Source of the DNA: Caldifarciminota bacterium
GTDB lineage: Bacteria > Hydrothermota > Hydrothermia > B15-G9
Length of the DNA: 10,032 nt
Assembly (NCBI GenBank): GCA_027064565.1
Contig: JAMOPK010000281.1
Coordinates: 1-10,032, forward strand
Reading direction: 5' to 3'
In this document: positions 1 through 7,697 of the stretch, piece after piece
Layout of the letters: each line of letters opens with the position of its first letter
Position numbering within the stretch: the stretch's first letter is position 1
Translations under genes and position numbers: made by a program
Notes under the pieces: model-generated
What the model was told of the DNA's origin: nothing
Seen by the model: only the letters and a program-made list of their open reading frames with translations
Database searches by the model: none

Positions 1-1148
1 CTTGATACAGATGTTGTGCAGGCAGAGACCGAATCATTGTCCGGTACTCCATCGGTGATGAACCAGATGTGAACCGTCCTGTAACTGGATAGGTCTTTTC
101 CGTTGAACTTATTCTGCAGAGTGTCGAATGCCTTGCTGAACATGGTGGAATCCCTTTTCCCCTTCATTTTGACAGCGAGCGAATCGATCCAGTGGGTGGA
201 ATCATTCTCGAAATCCTCCCACTTCATCGTTGTATCCTTGATAAGCACTGTTTCTGAACCAAACCCCAGAACCATTATGTTGAAAGTATTCCGAGAGTCT
301 GGCTGGAAGATATATCTATTTTTTAGAAGCTTAACTAAACCTCGTATTCCTGTGGTCTTCGCAAACACATTTTTGTAGATTCCACTCATATCGAATAAAA
401 GAACTATCAATCCGGAATCTTCCCTATCTGGCATTCTCGCGATTTCAGACATAGGATATCTATAAAATTCATTGTCTAAATTGAACATTTTATTGCTATC
501 TTCAGAGAAATATCCCTCCAACTTTTGGGATTCCATAACAAATATAGAATCGGGATGTTTGCCATAAAGGATAGCGGTATTGGGATACTTTTTATTTAGC
601 ACTTCGTAGATGGAATCGTCAGGTTCTTCATGTGTTACGAACATGGGTGTCCATCTCACTTTTGGGGATTCTTCTGCGAATATTTCGAGCGCTTCCTGAC
701 TAATAAAAAACCACACCTTTTGATTTTGGCTGAGAAACGAAACTTTGCTGGCTTTCCACATATCCGAAGAAAATTCTGGAGGGTTGCATCTATGGATGAA
801 ACGCACCACTCGTATAAATGGGATTTGAGTATCCATAATCATCTCCGTAGCTACGAAAGATCGAATTTCTCCGAAACCAGTGTATACACCTTTTTCATAC
901 AACGGAGCCAAGATCCTGACGGTTACACTTTCTTCTCTTGACGCAAGGAAACGTTCCCGGAGCAGTGTCCTTATCATACGATTTATGTACATATCAGCAT
1001 CAACAGTGCTGTCCTCGAAGACAAATCCAGGATCAACAAATACATTGAAATCGGATTTCTCTTTTTCCCACGATTCCCTCAGGGAAGATGACATCAGAAG
1101 TGCCACCGCTGTAATGAGCAAAAGCAACGACCATTCCCTACCTTTCAT
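1..1148 (-). CDS. Exported or membrane-anchored vWA-domain protein (partial, 3' end missing)
   Basis: The frame is open without a stop from the ATG at 1148 to the window edge (382 codons seen). The start has a perfect GGAGGTG site and overlaps the preceding gene by 11 bases. The N-terminus (MKGREWSLLLLITAVALLM) is a signal peptide or signal anchor; there is no lipobox cysteine, so the body should lie outside the membrane. Residues about 25-240 are unassigned. A von Willebrand A domain begins near 245: strand GLIVLLF, then D253-M-S255-G-I in place of the metal-site D-x-S-x-S; next a VLGFGS strand, T335 in the DSTMFSKAF segment, and the HIWFITDGVPDND strand with D366. The last serine of the first motif is replaced by isoleucine, so metal binding may be weakened. 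Such domains mediate protein contacts, often with AAA+ or membrane partners. The missing 3' part probably completes the vWA fold and may hold a further membrane segment. Confidence 0.85.
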   Translation of the reverse strand, partial: MKGREWSLLLLITAVALLMSSSLRESWEKEKSDFNVFVDPGFVFEDSTVDADMYINRMIRTLLRERFLASREESVTVRILAPLYEKGVYTGFGEIRSFVATEMIMDTQIPFIRVVRFIHRCNPPEFSSDMWKASKVSFLSQNQKVWFFISQEALEIFAEESPKVRWTPMFVTHEEPDDSIYEVLNKKYPNTAILYGKHPDSIFVMESQKLEGYFSEDSNKMFNLDNEFYRYPMSEIARMPDREDSGLIVLLFDMSGIYKNVFAKTTGIRGLVKLLKNRYIFQPDSRNTFNIMVLGFGSETVLIKDTTMKWEDFENDSTHWIDSLAVKMKGKRDSTMFSKAFDTLQNKFNGKDLSSYRTVHIWFITDGVPDNDSVSACTTSVS

Positions 1149-1779
1149 TTTGGCCACCTCCCAATTTACCGGTGTTAGGTGTCTCTTTTTTGGATTCTGC
1201 CTTTTGCTTATCCCCCTTTTTCCTATTCTTGTTTTTGATACAGGAAAGGACAAGCAAGCTCACGGACACAGGACCGGAGATCAGAAAAAGTAGAAAAAAG
1301 CCAAGTTGCACTGCGTAAATGAAGGTTAAGAACACAAGCGTTGTAAATATAACTTTACCTTTTTCTTCTCTGTGTGATGAACTATAAATCTTCGTGAGCG
1401 AGATGAACTCGACGAACTTGCCTTTGAATTCATTGGAACATAGATAAGAAGGAATATCCTCTTTTAAGATGTTATCTCGACTCGTGTTAGCTGTATCCTT
1501 GTCAATGGCGTTTGCGGCCTCATTTTGATCAGTTGAATCACTACAATAGATAGCGAATAAGCTTTTTATTTCGGGTTCTAACACCCACTTCCTTGTGCCC
1601 CAATAACCAACAGCTGCCACCAGTGTAAGTATAAGGAAAATTTGAAACATTCCGGTTAGACCGATCCTGAAAGTTTCGTCAGGGTCATAGGCGATGAATT
1701 TGATTATCCTGAAAGCTGTATAAAACATCACCAGAGGCACGAGGGAGACAATAGCTATAACAATCCAATAGTTTGCCAT
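1138..1779 (-). CDS. Small multi-pass membrane protein, unidentified
   Basis: The product has 213 residues. The start at 1779 is supported by AGGAGGG five bases upstream and lies 20 bases after the channel gene's stop. Two hydrophobic segments near the N-terminus (about 4-22 and 39-61) are followed by an 80-residue hydrophilic loop with two cysteines (C79 and C114), then a long hydrophobic stretch (about 142-180) that fits two further passes. The tail from 181 is strongly basic (KNKNRKKGDKQKAESKK), which by the positive-inside rule places it in the cytoplasm. The loop would then also be cytoplasmic if there are four passes, or outside if the count is odd. I recognise no family. Its place between the channel-like and vWA genes, and its 11-base overlap with the latter, suggest an accessory subunit of the same membrane assembly. 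Confidence 0.8.
   Translation of the reverse strand: MANYWIVIAIVSLVPLVMFYTAFRIIKFIAYDPDETFRIGLTGMFQIFLILTLVAAVGYWGTRKWVLEPEIKSLFAIYCSDSTDQNEAANAIDKDTANTSRDNILKEDIPSYLCSNEFKGKFVEFISLTKIYSSSHREEKGKVIFTTLVFLTFIYAVQLGFFLLFLISGPVSVSLLVLSCIKNKNRKKGDKQKAESKKETPNTGKLGGGQNER
1155..1161 (-). promoter_or_regulatory. Ribosome binding site of the vWA gene
   Basis: GGAGGTG, a full match to the anti-Shine-Dalgarno sequence, lies six bases before the ATG at 1148. It sits within the last codons of the 213-residue membrane protein gene (the GGGQNER end), so the glycine-rich tail there is partly dictated by this site. It decides the start of the last gene. Confidence 0.85.
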
Positions 1780-1799
1780 GACAACCCTCCTGTTTTTAT

Positions 1800-3863
1800 C
1801 TATGAAATATCGAGAGCATAAATAAGGGTATAATGTCTTCCCTCTCCTGTAACGACATCACGAAAGTAAATCGGGACCATATCATAATCTTTTGTCAACC
1901 TGTCAAATACTACTTTGAGCGGCGTGGGAGAGTCCACAGTAAAAATTTTTATAGGATAAGATGGAATCTCCCTTCTTTTATATTTGTTGATTCTCTCACC
2001 AATATATTTGAAAAGTTTATTGCCTTTATCTGTGAGGAGACATCTCCCCACAAGTATCGCAGAAAAAAGCGGGACATCTATTATGTCCATGATCAAACTC
2101 CCCCAGAAATTGGTATTGTTGCTCTTTCTATGCATTTGAGACATCTTTTTCCTGAAATTTTTGAGGATTGTTTCGCCAAGCAGAAACGAATTCACATTTA
2201 ACCTTAAATAAAAAATTGCGTTTTTCTCTCCATGTTGTTTTCTCTCCCCATAACTCTCATTATTCCACTTCCTGAGTTGCCATAAAATATCGATCATATC
2301 TTCCATGGATAATTCTTCTTTGCAACTCTGACTTACAAGATGATAGAAAGAAATACTATTTTCTTTTCCTGAAAGATTGTTTCCAATGTCTTGGATAGCT
2401 CTAACTTTCGCAAGATCAACATCCAATTCGGCTATACCTGAGAAATTTTTTCTGTGATTGACTGTATTCTTTGTCCCAACTATCCTATGCAATCCTCGTA
2501 TGACAAACCACTGCTCCTGAATCGTCTTTCCTTCATCGTCTTTTTTCATTTTAACTTTGAACATTATTTCATTGCCTATCAAAACTGCATTTCTGACTGT
2601 GGGAGGGGGATTTTTGAGAGGGACAATTGTGACATTTGTGCTGCCATCGACGCTACCGAGATTGCGGTAACTGAAAATGTCATAAAGGGCATCTATCATT
2701 CCCGGAACCCTTCGGGATATATCGAAAAGGATGTCCCTAACCCTCTTTGCGCTAAAAATGAAGTCTTCTTCACGCCGCTGTCCCCTATTTCCCCGGCCCT
2801 TCAACAACAATTTTCTAATTTTTTGTAATCGTTGAGCATCTTTTTCATCCGGAACCACCGCACAGATCTGGGCATTAGAATTTCCCATAGTGATCTCGGA
2901 TACGGCAGAGACGAGGCTTTGGAGTGAGAGTTTCTCCCCCACATCATCAATTGGATTGTCCTCTCCAGCGATGTCGATTATGCCAAATTCGTGGGCTGCT
3001 GCCATATCAGCGAGGTGAAGGACATCGGGGTCGCCTAACGAGCCGTCGATCACCCACAGCCTTGAATAGACGGGGGAACCAGTAGCCGATATGAACTGAA
3101 TGTCCCGTATCTGGCGAGATACAAGAATAATGTCTCTCGGTAACACTCCACGCCTTGATGCATATTCTCGAACGATTTCCTTTATCAATTTTCTGTCGCC
3201 CCATATTACAGCATGATCTCGGAGTCTCAGTCCGGTGGGTTTATCTTTGAGTCTGTGGTGTTTCAACCTGAGAGTTAGTTTTTCAAGCCATGCGTTGAGG
3301 TAGGTTTCAAACAGGATCAGAGTGTTTAATATCAGAATTAACAAACCCGGCCCTATGTGTGGATAGTCAAGGGGGACCTCCTCTGCAGAAATATTACCTC
3401 CAAGAAGCCAGACAAATGAAATCGATAGGAGCCTGAGCGGATGCCTGATTATGTGTTCTGCAACCTGAGACCCCGGTAGTGTTTTTGCCCTTGTTAATTC
3501 TATGAAGATATAAACACTTATCCAGTTGAACACATAAAGTATCAGGAAATCCACCACACTGGGATCGTAATATCGCCTTTCGATTCTCCTGACCAGCGTC
3601 GCATGGCGGGTGCCTTTCTCGAGTTCTGGTAGCAAAAAAGCAATAACTAACATGGTTATTGAGATGGGAATAGCGCTGTTCATGGAGGAGATACCATATG
3701 ATAGAAAATCGAAGAGCCACAGGGCAACAGTTGAGAAAATGGAAAAGAACATTGCACCTGCGAACACCTTACATTGCAGATCAGCCGAGAACCTCAACAA
3801 AATAAACGCAAAAGAATAGCTTACAACCAGAGAGGCCACCAGAAGATATAATGAGTTTTCCAT
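1800..3863 (-). CDS. CASTOR/POLLUX-like ion channel with TrkA-N/RCK domain
   Basis: The product has 687 residues. The ATG at 3863 has GGGAG eight bases upstream, 24 bases after the helicase stop. Membrane segments are predicted near 5-23, 33-52, 62-80 and 104-122, then a short pore-helix-like stretch (143-154), a loop and a last helix (170-193), as in two-helix-plus-pore channels. The loop reads LLGGNISAEEVP (153-164) and lacks the potassium filter TVGYG; its GN recalls the AGNHAD-type filter of CASTOR/POLLUX channels. After a basic linker comes a TrkA-N-like Rossmann domain (about 216-300): DHAVIWGDRKLIKEIV, an ILVSRQ strand, then GSLGDPDVLHLADMAAAHEFGIID, matching the family pattern of a G-x-x-x-D-x-x-x-L segment followed by a hydrophobic strand. 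The classical GxGxxG is not present (WGDRK instead). Residues 300-687 may hold a second, diverged RCK-like unit, consistent with the long tandem-RCK family. Such channels are gated by ligands or ions binding the cytoplasmic ring. The ion carried cannot be told; a membrane receptor without conduction is also possible. Confidence 0.8.
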   Translation of the reverse strand: MENSLYLLVASLVVSYSFAFILLRFSADLQCKVFAGAMFFSIFSTVALWLFDFLSYGISSMNSAIPISITMLVIAFLLPELEKGTRHATLVRRIERRYYDPSVVDFLILYVFNWISVYIFIELTRAKTLPGSQVAEHIIRHPLRLLSISFVWLLGGNISAEEVPLDYPHIGPGLLILILNTLILFETYLNAWLEKLTLRLKHHRLKDKPTGLRLRDHAVIWGDRKLIKEIVREYASRRGVLPRDIILVSRQIRDIQFISATGSPVYSRLWVIDGSLGDPDVLHLADMAAAHEFGIIDIAGEDNPIDDVGEKLSLQSLVSAVSEITMGNSNAQICAVVPDEKDAQRLQKIRKLLLKGRGNRGQRREEDFIFSAKRVRDILFDISRRVPGMIDALYDIFSYRNLGSVDGSTNVTIVPLKNPPPTVRNAVLIGNEIMFKVKMKKDDEGKTIQEQWFVIRGLHRIVGTKNTVNHRKNFSGIAELDVDLAKVRAIQDIGNNLSGKENSISFYHLVSQSCKEELSMEDMIDILWQLRKWNNESYGERKQHGEKNAIFYLRLNVNSFLLGETILKNFRKKMSQMHRKSNNTNFWGSLIMDIIDVPLFSAILVGRCLLTDKGNKLFKYIGERINKYKRREIPSYPIKIFTVDSPTPLKVVFDRLTKDYDMVPIYFRDVVTGEGRHYTLIYALDIS

Positions 3864-3887
3864 GGTGAGTACTCCCTTTACATCGGC

Positions 3888-6800
3888 TTAAATCAAAATA
3901 TCTCTGGCCTTGCTTTTGTAAAGCAAATCTTCAAATTCATCCTTTTCCAATTCGGAACCGTTTAGCTTCCCTGTTACAACAAACTTCATGGTTTCATTGA
4001 ATCCTAATTCCCTATCCAAATACAGGAAAAACATAAATCCACCCATATACATGAAATTCAGCAGCTTCTCAAAATTTTTATTCCTTTTGATTTGCCCATC
4101 TTCCTTATCGATTGATTTTCTGACAAATTCCTGATCCGTCCACAGCTTCTCGCTTGTTAGCTGGTAAGTAAGGCCATAATATTCCGCAATTTTGTAAGCT
4201 CCCCATTGTGCAAACCCTTCAAAGGCAAATAGTGAATAAAGGAAATTACTTTTACTTTTGATCAATTGATTGACGGGCTTAAAATTGGATAAGTATTGGG
4301 TGATGAGTTTAAGGCCCTCAAATCTTGTAAAAATTCCTTGTCCGCCAACAAAAGTGCTAAATTCCTCTTCGAGGTTGCAATTAGCTATATTTCCTTTGAG
4401 TTCGACAGCATGGAAATACTCATGGGCAAATACAAAATGCCATTCTTCTTCCCTGAGTCTTATGGACAGAACGATTCTGTTTTTGTCAGGCTCGTAATAA
4501 CCGAGATCGCCTTCATTCTGGGGCTTATAGAGTTCAATAGTAGGCTCCTGCCCTCGCGGTATGGCAAGTCCACACTCTTCGTTTTGCAATGTGAAAACAA
4601 ATCGGCGTTTCAAAACATCCTTTATCTCATCCGATAACTTAAGCATGTAAGCTTTGTTGTTTATCCCTACCAGACGGATATACTTCTTTTCGAGCGCTTC
4701 ATCCATCTTTCCAACTGCACTTCCAAGAACCAGAATCGCATTCAGCTTGTCAAAAGAAGAACTATCTTGAATAACCTCTTTATAATGACCGTCCTTAAGT
4801 GTCCTATCCACCTCCCATTCCGGCGGATAAAAGTCGTGTTCCTCAGGGCATCGGTAGTTCCCGAGGCATATCGGGCAACCTGTGGCACAGGGACAGGATG
4901 TCAGGATAGAGTAGGCTAACTCAACGAGTTGGGGCACCGATTTTTTCAAAAGTCTGGCAAATCCAAGTCCACGAGACGCGTCAAAAAACAGTATCCCCTT
5001 ACGAGGCCCTTTCCCAATATCAATATCAGCAATATGAATCTCTATTTTGTCAAAATCTTTGGGATACATCATTTTTACAGCTGAAAGGAACGCATGAAGT
5101 ATAACATGGAGAACCTTTCTGTAACTCTCTCCACTCAGCTCTTCATTTTCTGGCACAACATCTAACCACCGGGAGTCTCCAGTTTCCTTTTTGAGATTCT
5201 CTGCGATTTTTTTGAACTTTTTTATTATTTTGGATGGCTCAAACATCACAGCAAAAGCATTTTCAACATTAATCCGCCTTTTTATAGGCTTTTTAAGCCT
5301 GACATGTGTTATGTCGCCGAGGTTTATTCCAAGGGGATATTCCTTAAAACCCATGATCTTTTCGTTAACTACGATGTTCCGGAGTTCCATAATGCTAAAC
5401 GACACAGAATTTCGTCCGGAAGTTATCGACTGTATCGGTATCTTTTCCTCTTTTTCTCTGACCTCGATCTTCTCGAGTTTGCTAAATTTATAAGTTATTT
5501 TCTCCCGATCAGTTTCCTCGACAAAAACCGTTCGCTTTTCATGATCTATTGTAACCACTGAATAGAGTTTATTGGCTACTCTCAATATGAAACCCGTCAT
5601 AGCGATGTTTTGAACTCTGTCGCTTTCTACAAATTGGAGTATTTTGGAGGGATCGTTGGATAGAACCACCTTATAGGTATCTCTGCCACGGTCCCACATG
5701 AACACCTCGGTCTGTGAGGTTTCGCTTTCAAATATGGGCTTGTAATAACACTTGTAATCGTTTTTCCTGTTGCATTCTTTACGGAATTTACGCCCGTCTC
5801 GAATAAGTTTTTTTCTGATACCGGGATCTGAAATGAAGTTGTTGAAGAAATCCTCTTCCTCACCGCCTTCCGGAATATGATGGAAGAGAAACTTTTCGAG
5901 ATATTCGATGTCATTATCATTTAGCAACATTCTTGGTCTGAATTCCGGAGAATAAGCCTGTTTTCGCAAGGTTTTCATTGAAAACTGGTCGGTTGGATGC
6001 TCAGAAGGCACCACAAAGATGTTGATGCTCTTATGGTTTTCTTCTTGGGCTTTATCTCCAAGGTGCCGTAGCTCCTCCAAGATATTGTAGTAGTAAGGGT
6101 GGAATCCTGTCACCACAAATGACGTGACCGATGAATATTGCTCTTCTGAGATTTCGTAAATGCTACTCGCTATTTTAACGCTTCCAATATGTATGTCCTT
6201 CTGTTCCTGAGATTTTTGTGATATACTAAAGGCAATATCTTTGACGTCCCTTTCTATTTCAAACTTCTGGTGTGTGGAAAATGGGACTCCGGATGCAATT
6301 ATCATTACATTTTCCCCCAGTGCCATAAGCGTGCCGGCCAGTTGTTTTATTTCCTCAACATAATTCTTTCGCTTGAGTCGTACGCTTGTGCTGCCAAGCT
6401 GCCCCATTGCTATTTCCATTGGAGGGAGCCAGATATGGAATGTTTTCTTTTTGACCGGGGAGAAATCACCTTTGATCACCGAGATCCCGCTTTTACCCGT
6501 CAATTTTTTTGCCAACTCCTCCGCATTTTCAAATTCAGTGCTGGAAGTTAGAAGGTATCTTGGTGAACTTTCAAATTTGCTGTTATATCGCCAGTTGAAA
6601 TAACGGAACAGGAGGCTCAATCCAGTTAGCATAGGCGTGGGGAATGCAAAAAGCTCATCCACAACTATAAGGGGTGTCCCAATTGTCAGGAACCTTATCG
6701 CCTCTGGTGAGCGGATGAAAGATTTGATTTCCTCCCTCAGCATATCAGCTGATATTACCACTATATCAGGCGAAAGGAGGTCATTGACCTGTTTCCCCTT

Positions 6801-7697
6801 GTTGACCCCGACAATGGTATAATCGGAATGCCTCCGATTTCGCCTGTAAACGACTATCCCGAACTGTTTCCGCTCGTTGAGTCCATTGAGAATTTTTCGA
6901 TATCGTATGTCCACACTTTCATCATCAGGAAGGACAAAAACAGCGTTACCGTTTCCCTTAAGGACCCAATTCAACGAAATGAATGTGGCTGCTGTGCTCT
7001 TTCCGCTGCCGATAGGGGTGAGTATCAAAACGTCGTTGCCGTTCTCGAACTCCAGAAGGGCATTCAGTTGATGTCGATAGAGAACATCGTCCCTTTCTTC
7101 ACATATCTGGTAAATGGGTGTGTTCCTCAAGACTTCGGGCCATTGATATGTGGGAACCGCGTCGCCTTCGAATTCTTGAATTACCTCTTCATAGACCCTC
7201 TGACCACGGTAGCTTTTCTGTTGCATCAACAGTTTTATTGGGTCTATGTAGGGAGGAGCTTCTTTCTCTGGTTCCTCTTTTTCCTTTTTGATTGCAGGTC
7301 TGGGATGTGTGACCATTATATACAGACTCAATGTCAGAGGAAACCCCAACCAGAAGATCCACAGAAAACGCAAACGCGGTTGTGCATCCGGCGAGAGCAT
7401 CGCCAGTGAGAGCAACCCAATAGCAGGCAAAGACTTTTTGAGCCAGTATCTACCTTTTTCCGATAACGGTTTTATCCAAATATCCGGGAGTCTTCCCGAT
7501 CTTTTTTCAGCGATTTTCAGGTTCACAACTACAATGATATAAAGCAATAATGCAAGGATGCCGCCTGAGACGATTGGTCTGGAAAGCGCTAAATAGAGCA
7601 ATCCGTTCGACCATCTCAGAAGGACAATCACTATGAGGTAAACAATTAACCATACCACAAAGAGCCAATGGTAAAACAGTTCCTTATTGTTTCTCAT
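3888..7697 (-). CDS. Membrane-anchored MrfA/DUF1998-type helicase fused to a HExxH metallopeptidase-like domain
   Basis: The product has 1269 residues from the ATG at 7697. Hydrophobic segments at about 10-29, 41-60, 88-102 and 110-130 predict four membrane passes, with the rest in the cytoplasm. A superfamily 2 helicase core follows: Q-motif-like YRHQ (207-210), Walker A TPIGSGKST (227-235), motif II DELF (347-350), motif III TSST (384-387). The second RecA-like lobe ends in VVPSEHPTDQF (562-572), which resembles the post-motif-VI region of YprA/MrfA. Motifs V and VI are degenerate: EELRHLGDKA (541-550) stands where QxxGRxGR is expected. Residues about 860-950 match DUF1998, including FFDASRGLGFA (904-914) and the cysteine set C935-x-C937-x3-C941-x2-C944, plus C950. 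The C-terminal part carries HEYFH (1092-1096), a zincin signature, and a downstream EGFAQWG (E1160). Relatives act in DNA repair (MrfA) and phage defence (DrmA/B, DruE); those I know are neither membrane proteins nor protease fusions. Identification of the modules is firm; substrate and role are unknown. Confidence 0.9.
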   Translation of the reverse strand: MRNNKELFYHWLFVVWLIVYLIVIVLLRWSNGLLYLALSRPIVSGGILALLLYIIVVVNLKIAEKRSGRLPDIWIKPLSEKGRYWLKKSLPAIGLLSLAMLSPDAQPRLRFLWIFWLGFPLTLSLYIMVTHPRPAIKKEKEEPEKEAPPYIDPIKLLMQQKSYRGQRVYEEVIQEFEGDAVPTYQWPEVLRNTPIYQICEERDDVLYRHQLNALLEFENGNDVLILTPIGSGKSTAATFISLNWVLKGNGNAVFVLPDDESVDIRYRKILNGLNERKQFGIVVYRRNRRHSDYTIVGVNKGKQVNDLLSPDIVVISADMLREEIKSFIRSPEAIRFLTIGTPLIVVDELFAFPTPMLTGLSLLFRYFNWRYNSKFESSPRYLLTSSTEFENAEELAKKLTGKSGISVIKGDFSPVKKKTFHIWLPPMEIAMGQLGSTSVRLKRKNYVEEIKQLAGTLMALGENVMIIASGVPFSTHQKFEIERDVKDIAFSISQKSQEQKDIHIGSVKIASSIYEISEEQYSSVTSFVVTGFHPYYYNILEELRHLGDKAQEENHKSINIFVVPSEHPTDQFSMKTLRKQAYSPEFRPRMLLNDNDIEYLEKFLFHHIPEGGEEEDFFNNFISDPGIRKKLIRDGRKFRKECNRKNDYKCYYKPIFESETSQTEVFMWDRGRDTYKVVLSNDPSKILQFVESDRVQNIAMTGFILRVANKLYSVVTIDHEKRTVFVEETDREKITYKFSKLEKIEVREKEEKIPIQSITSGRNSVSFSIMELRNIVVNEKIMGFKEYPLGINLGDITHVRLKKPIKRRINVENAFAVMFEPSKIIKKFKKIAENLKKETGDSRWLDVVPENEELSGESYRKVLHVILHAFLSAVKMMYPKDFDKIEIHIADIDIGKGPRKGILFFDASRGLGFARLLKKSVPQLVELAYSILTSCPCATGCPICLGNYRCPEEHDFYPPEWEVDRTLKDGHYKEVIQDSSSFDKLNAILVLGSAVGKMDEALEKKYIRLVGINNKAYMLKLSDEIKDVLKRRFVFTLQNEECGLAIPRGQEPTIELYKPQNEGDLGYYEPDKNRIVLSIRLREEEWHFVFAHEYFHAVELKGNIANCNLEEEFSTFVGGQGIFTRFEGLKLITQYLSNFKPVNQLIKSKSNFLYSLFAFEGFAQWGAYKIAEYYGLTYQLTSEKLWTDQEFVRKSIDKEDGQIKRNKNFEKLLNFMYMGGFMFFLYLDRELGFNETMKFVVTGKLNGSELEKDEFEDLLYKSKARDILI

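Noticed and set aside
880..1293. 137-codon plus-strand open frame spanning the junction of the membrane protein and vWA genes
   Set aside because: It is antisense to two genes supported by strong ribosome binding sites and signal or vWA motifs.
1780..1799. Gap between channel-like and small membrane protein genes as a terminator
   Set aside because: It is only 20 bases, with an A-rich stretch (GATAAAAACAGG) before the ribosome binding site and no hairpin.
3394..3720. 108-codon minus-strand frame inside the channel-like gene
   Set aside because: It overlaps the membrane segments of the channel-like gene in another frame, without its own convincing start or motif.
1800..3863. Identification as a plain TrkA/KtrA potassium-uptake regulator
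   Set aside because: Those are soluble and about 220-460 residues; this protein has an integral membrane domain, and its Rossmann domain lacks the usual GxGxxG.
3864..3887. Gap between helicase and channel-like genes as a promoter or terminator
   Set aside because: It is only 24 bases, holds the ribosome binding site, and shows no inverted repeat followed by T.
5627..5920. 97-codon minus-strand frame inside the helicase gene
   Set aside because: It is a shifted shadow of the helicase coding region.
6828..7409. 193-codon plus-strand open frame
   Set aside because: It lies wholly antisense to the helicase gene across its conserved Walker A region, and its translation is low in recognisable motifs.
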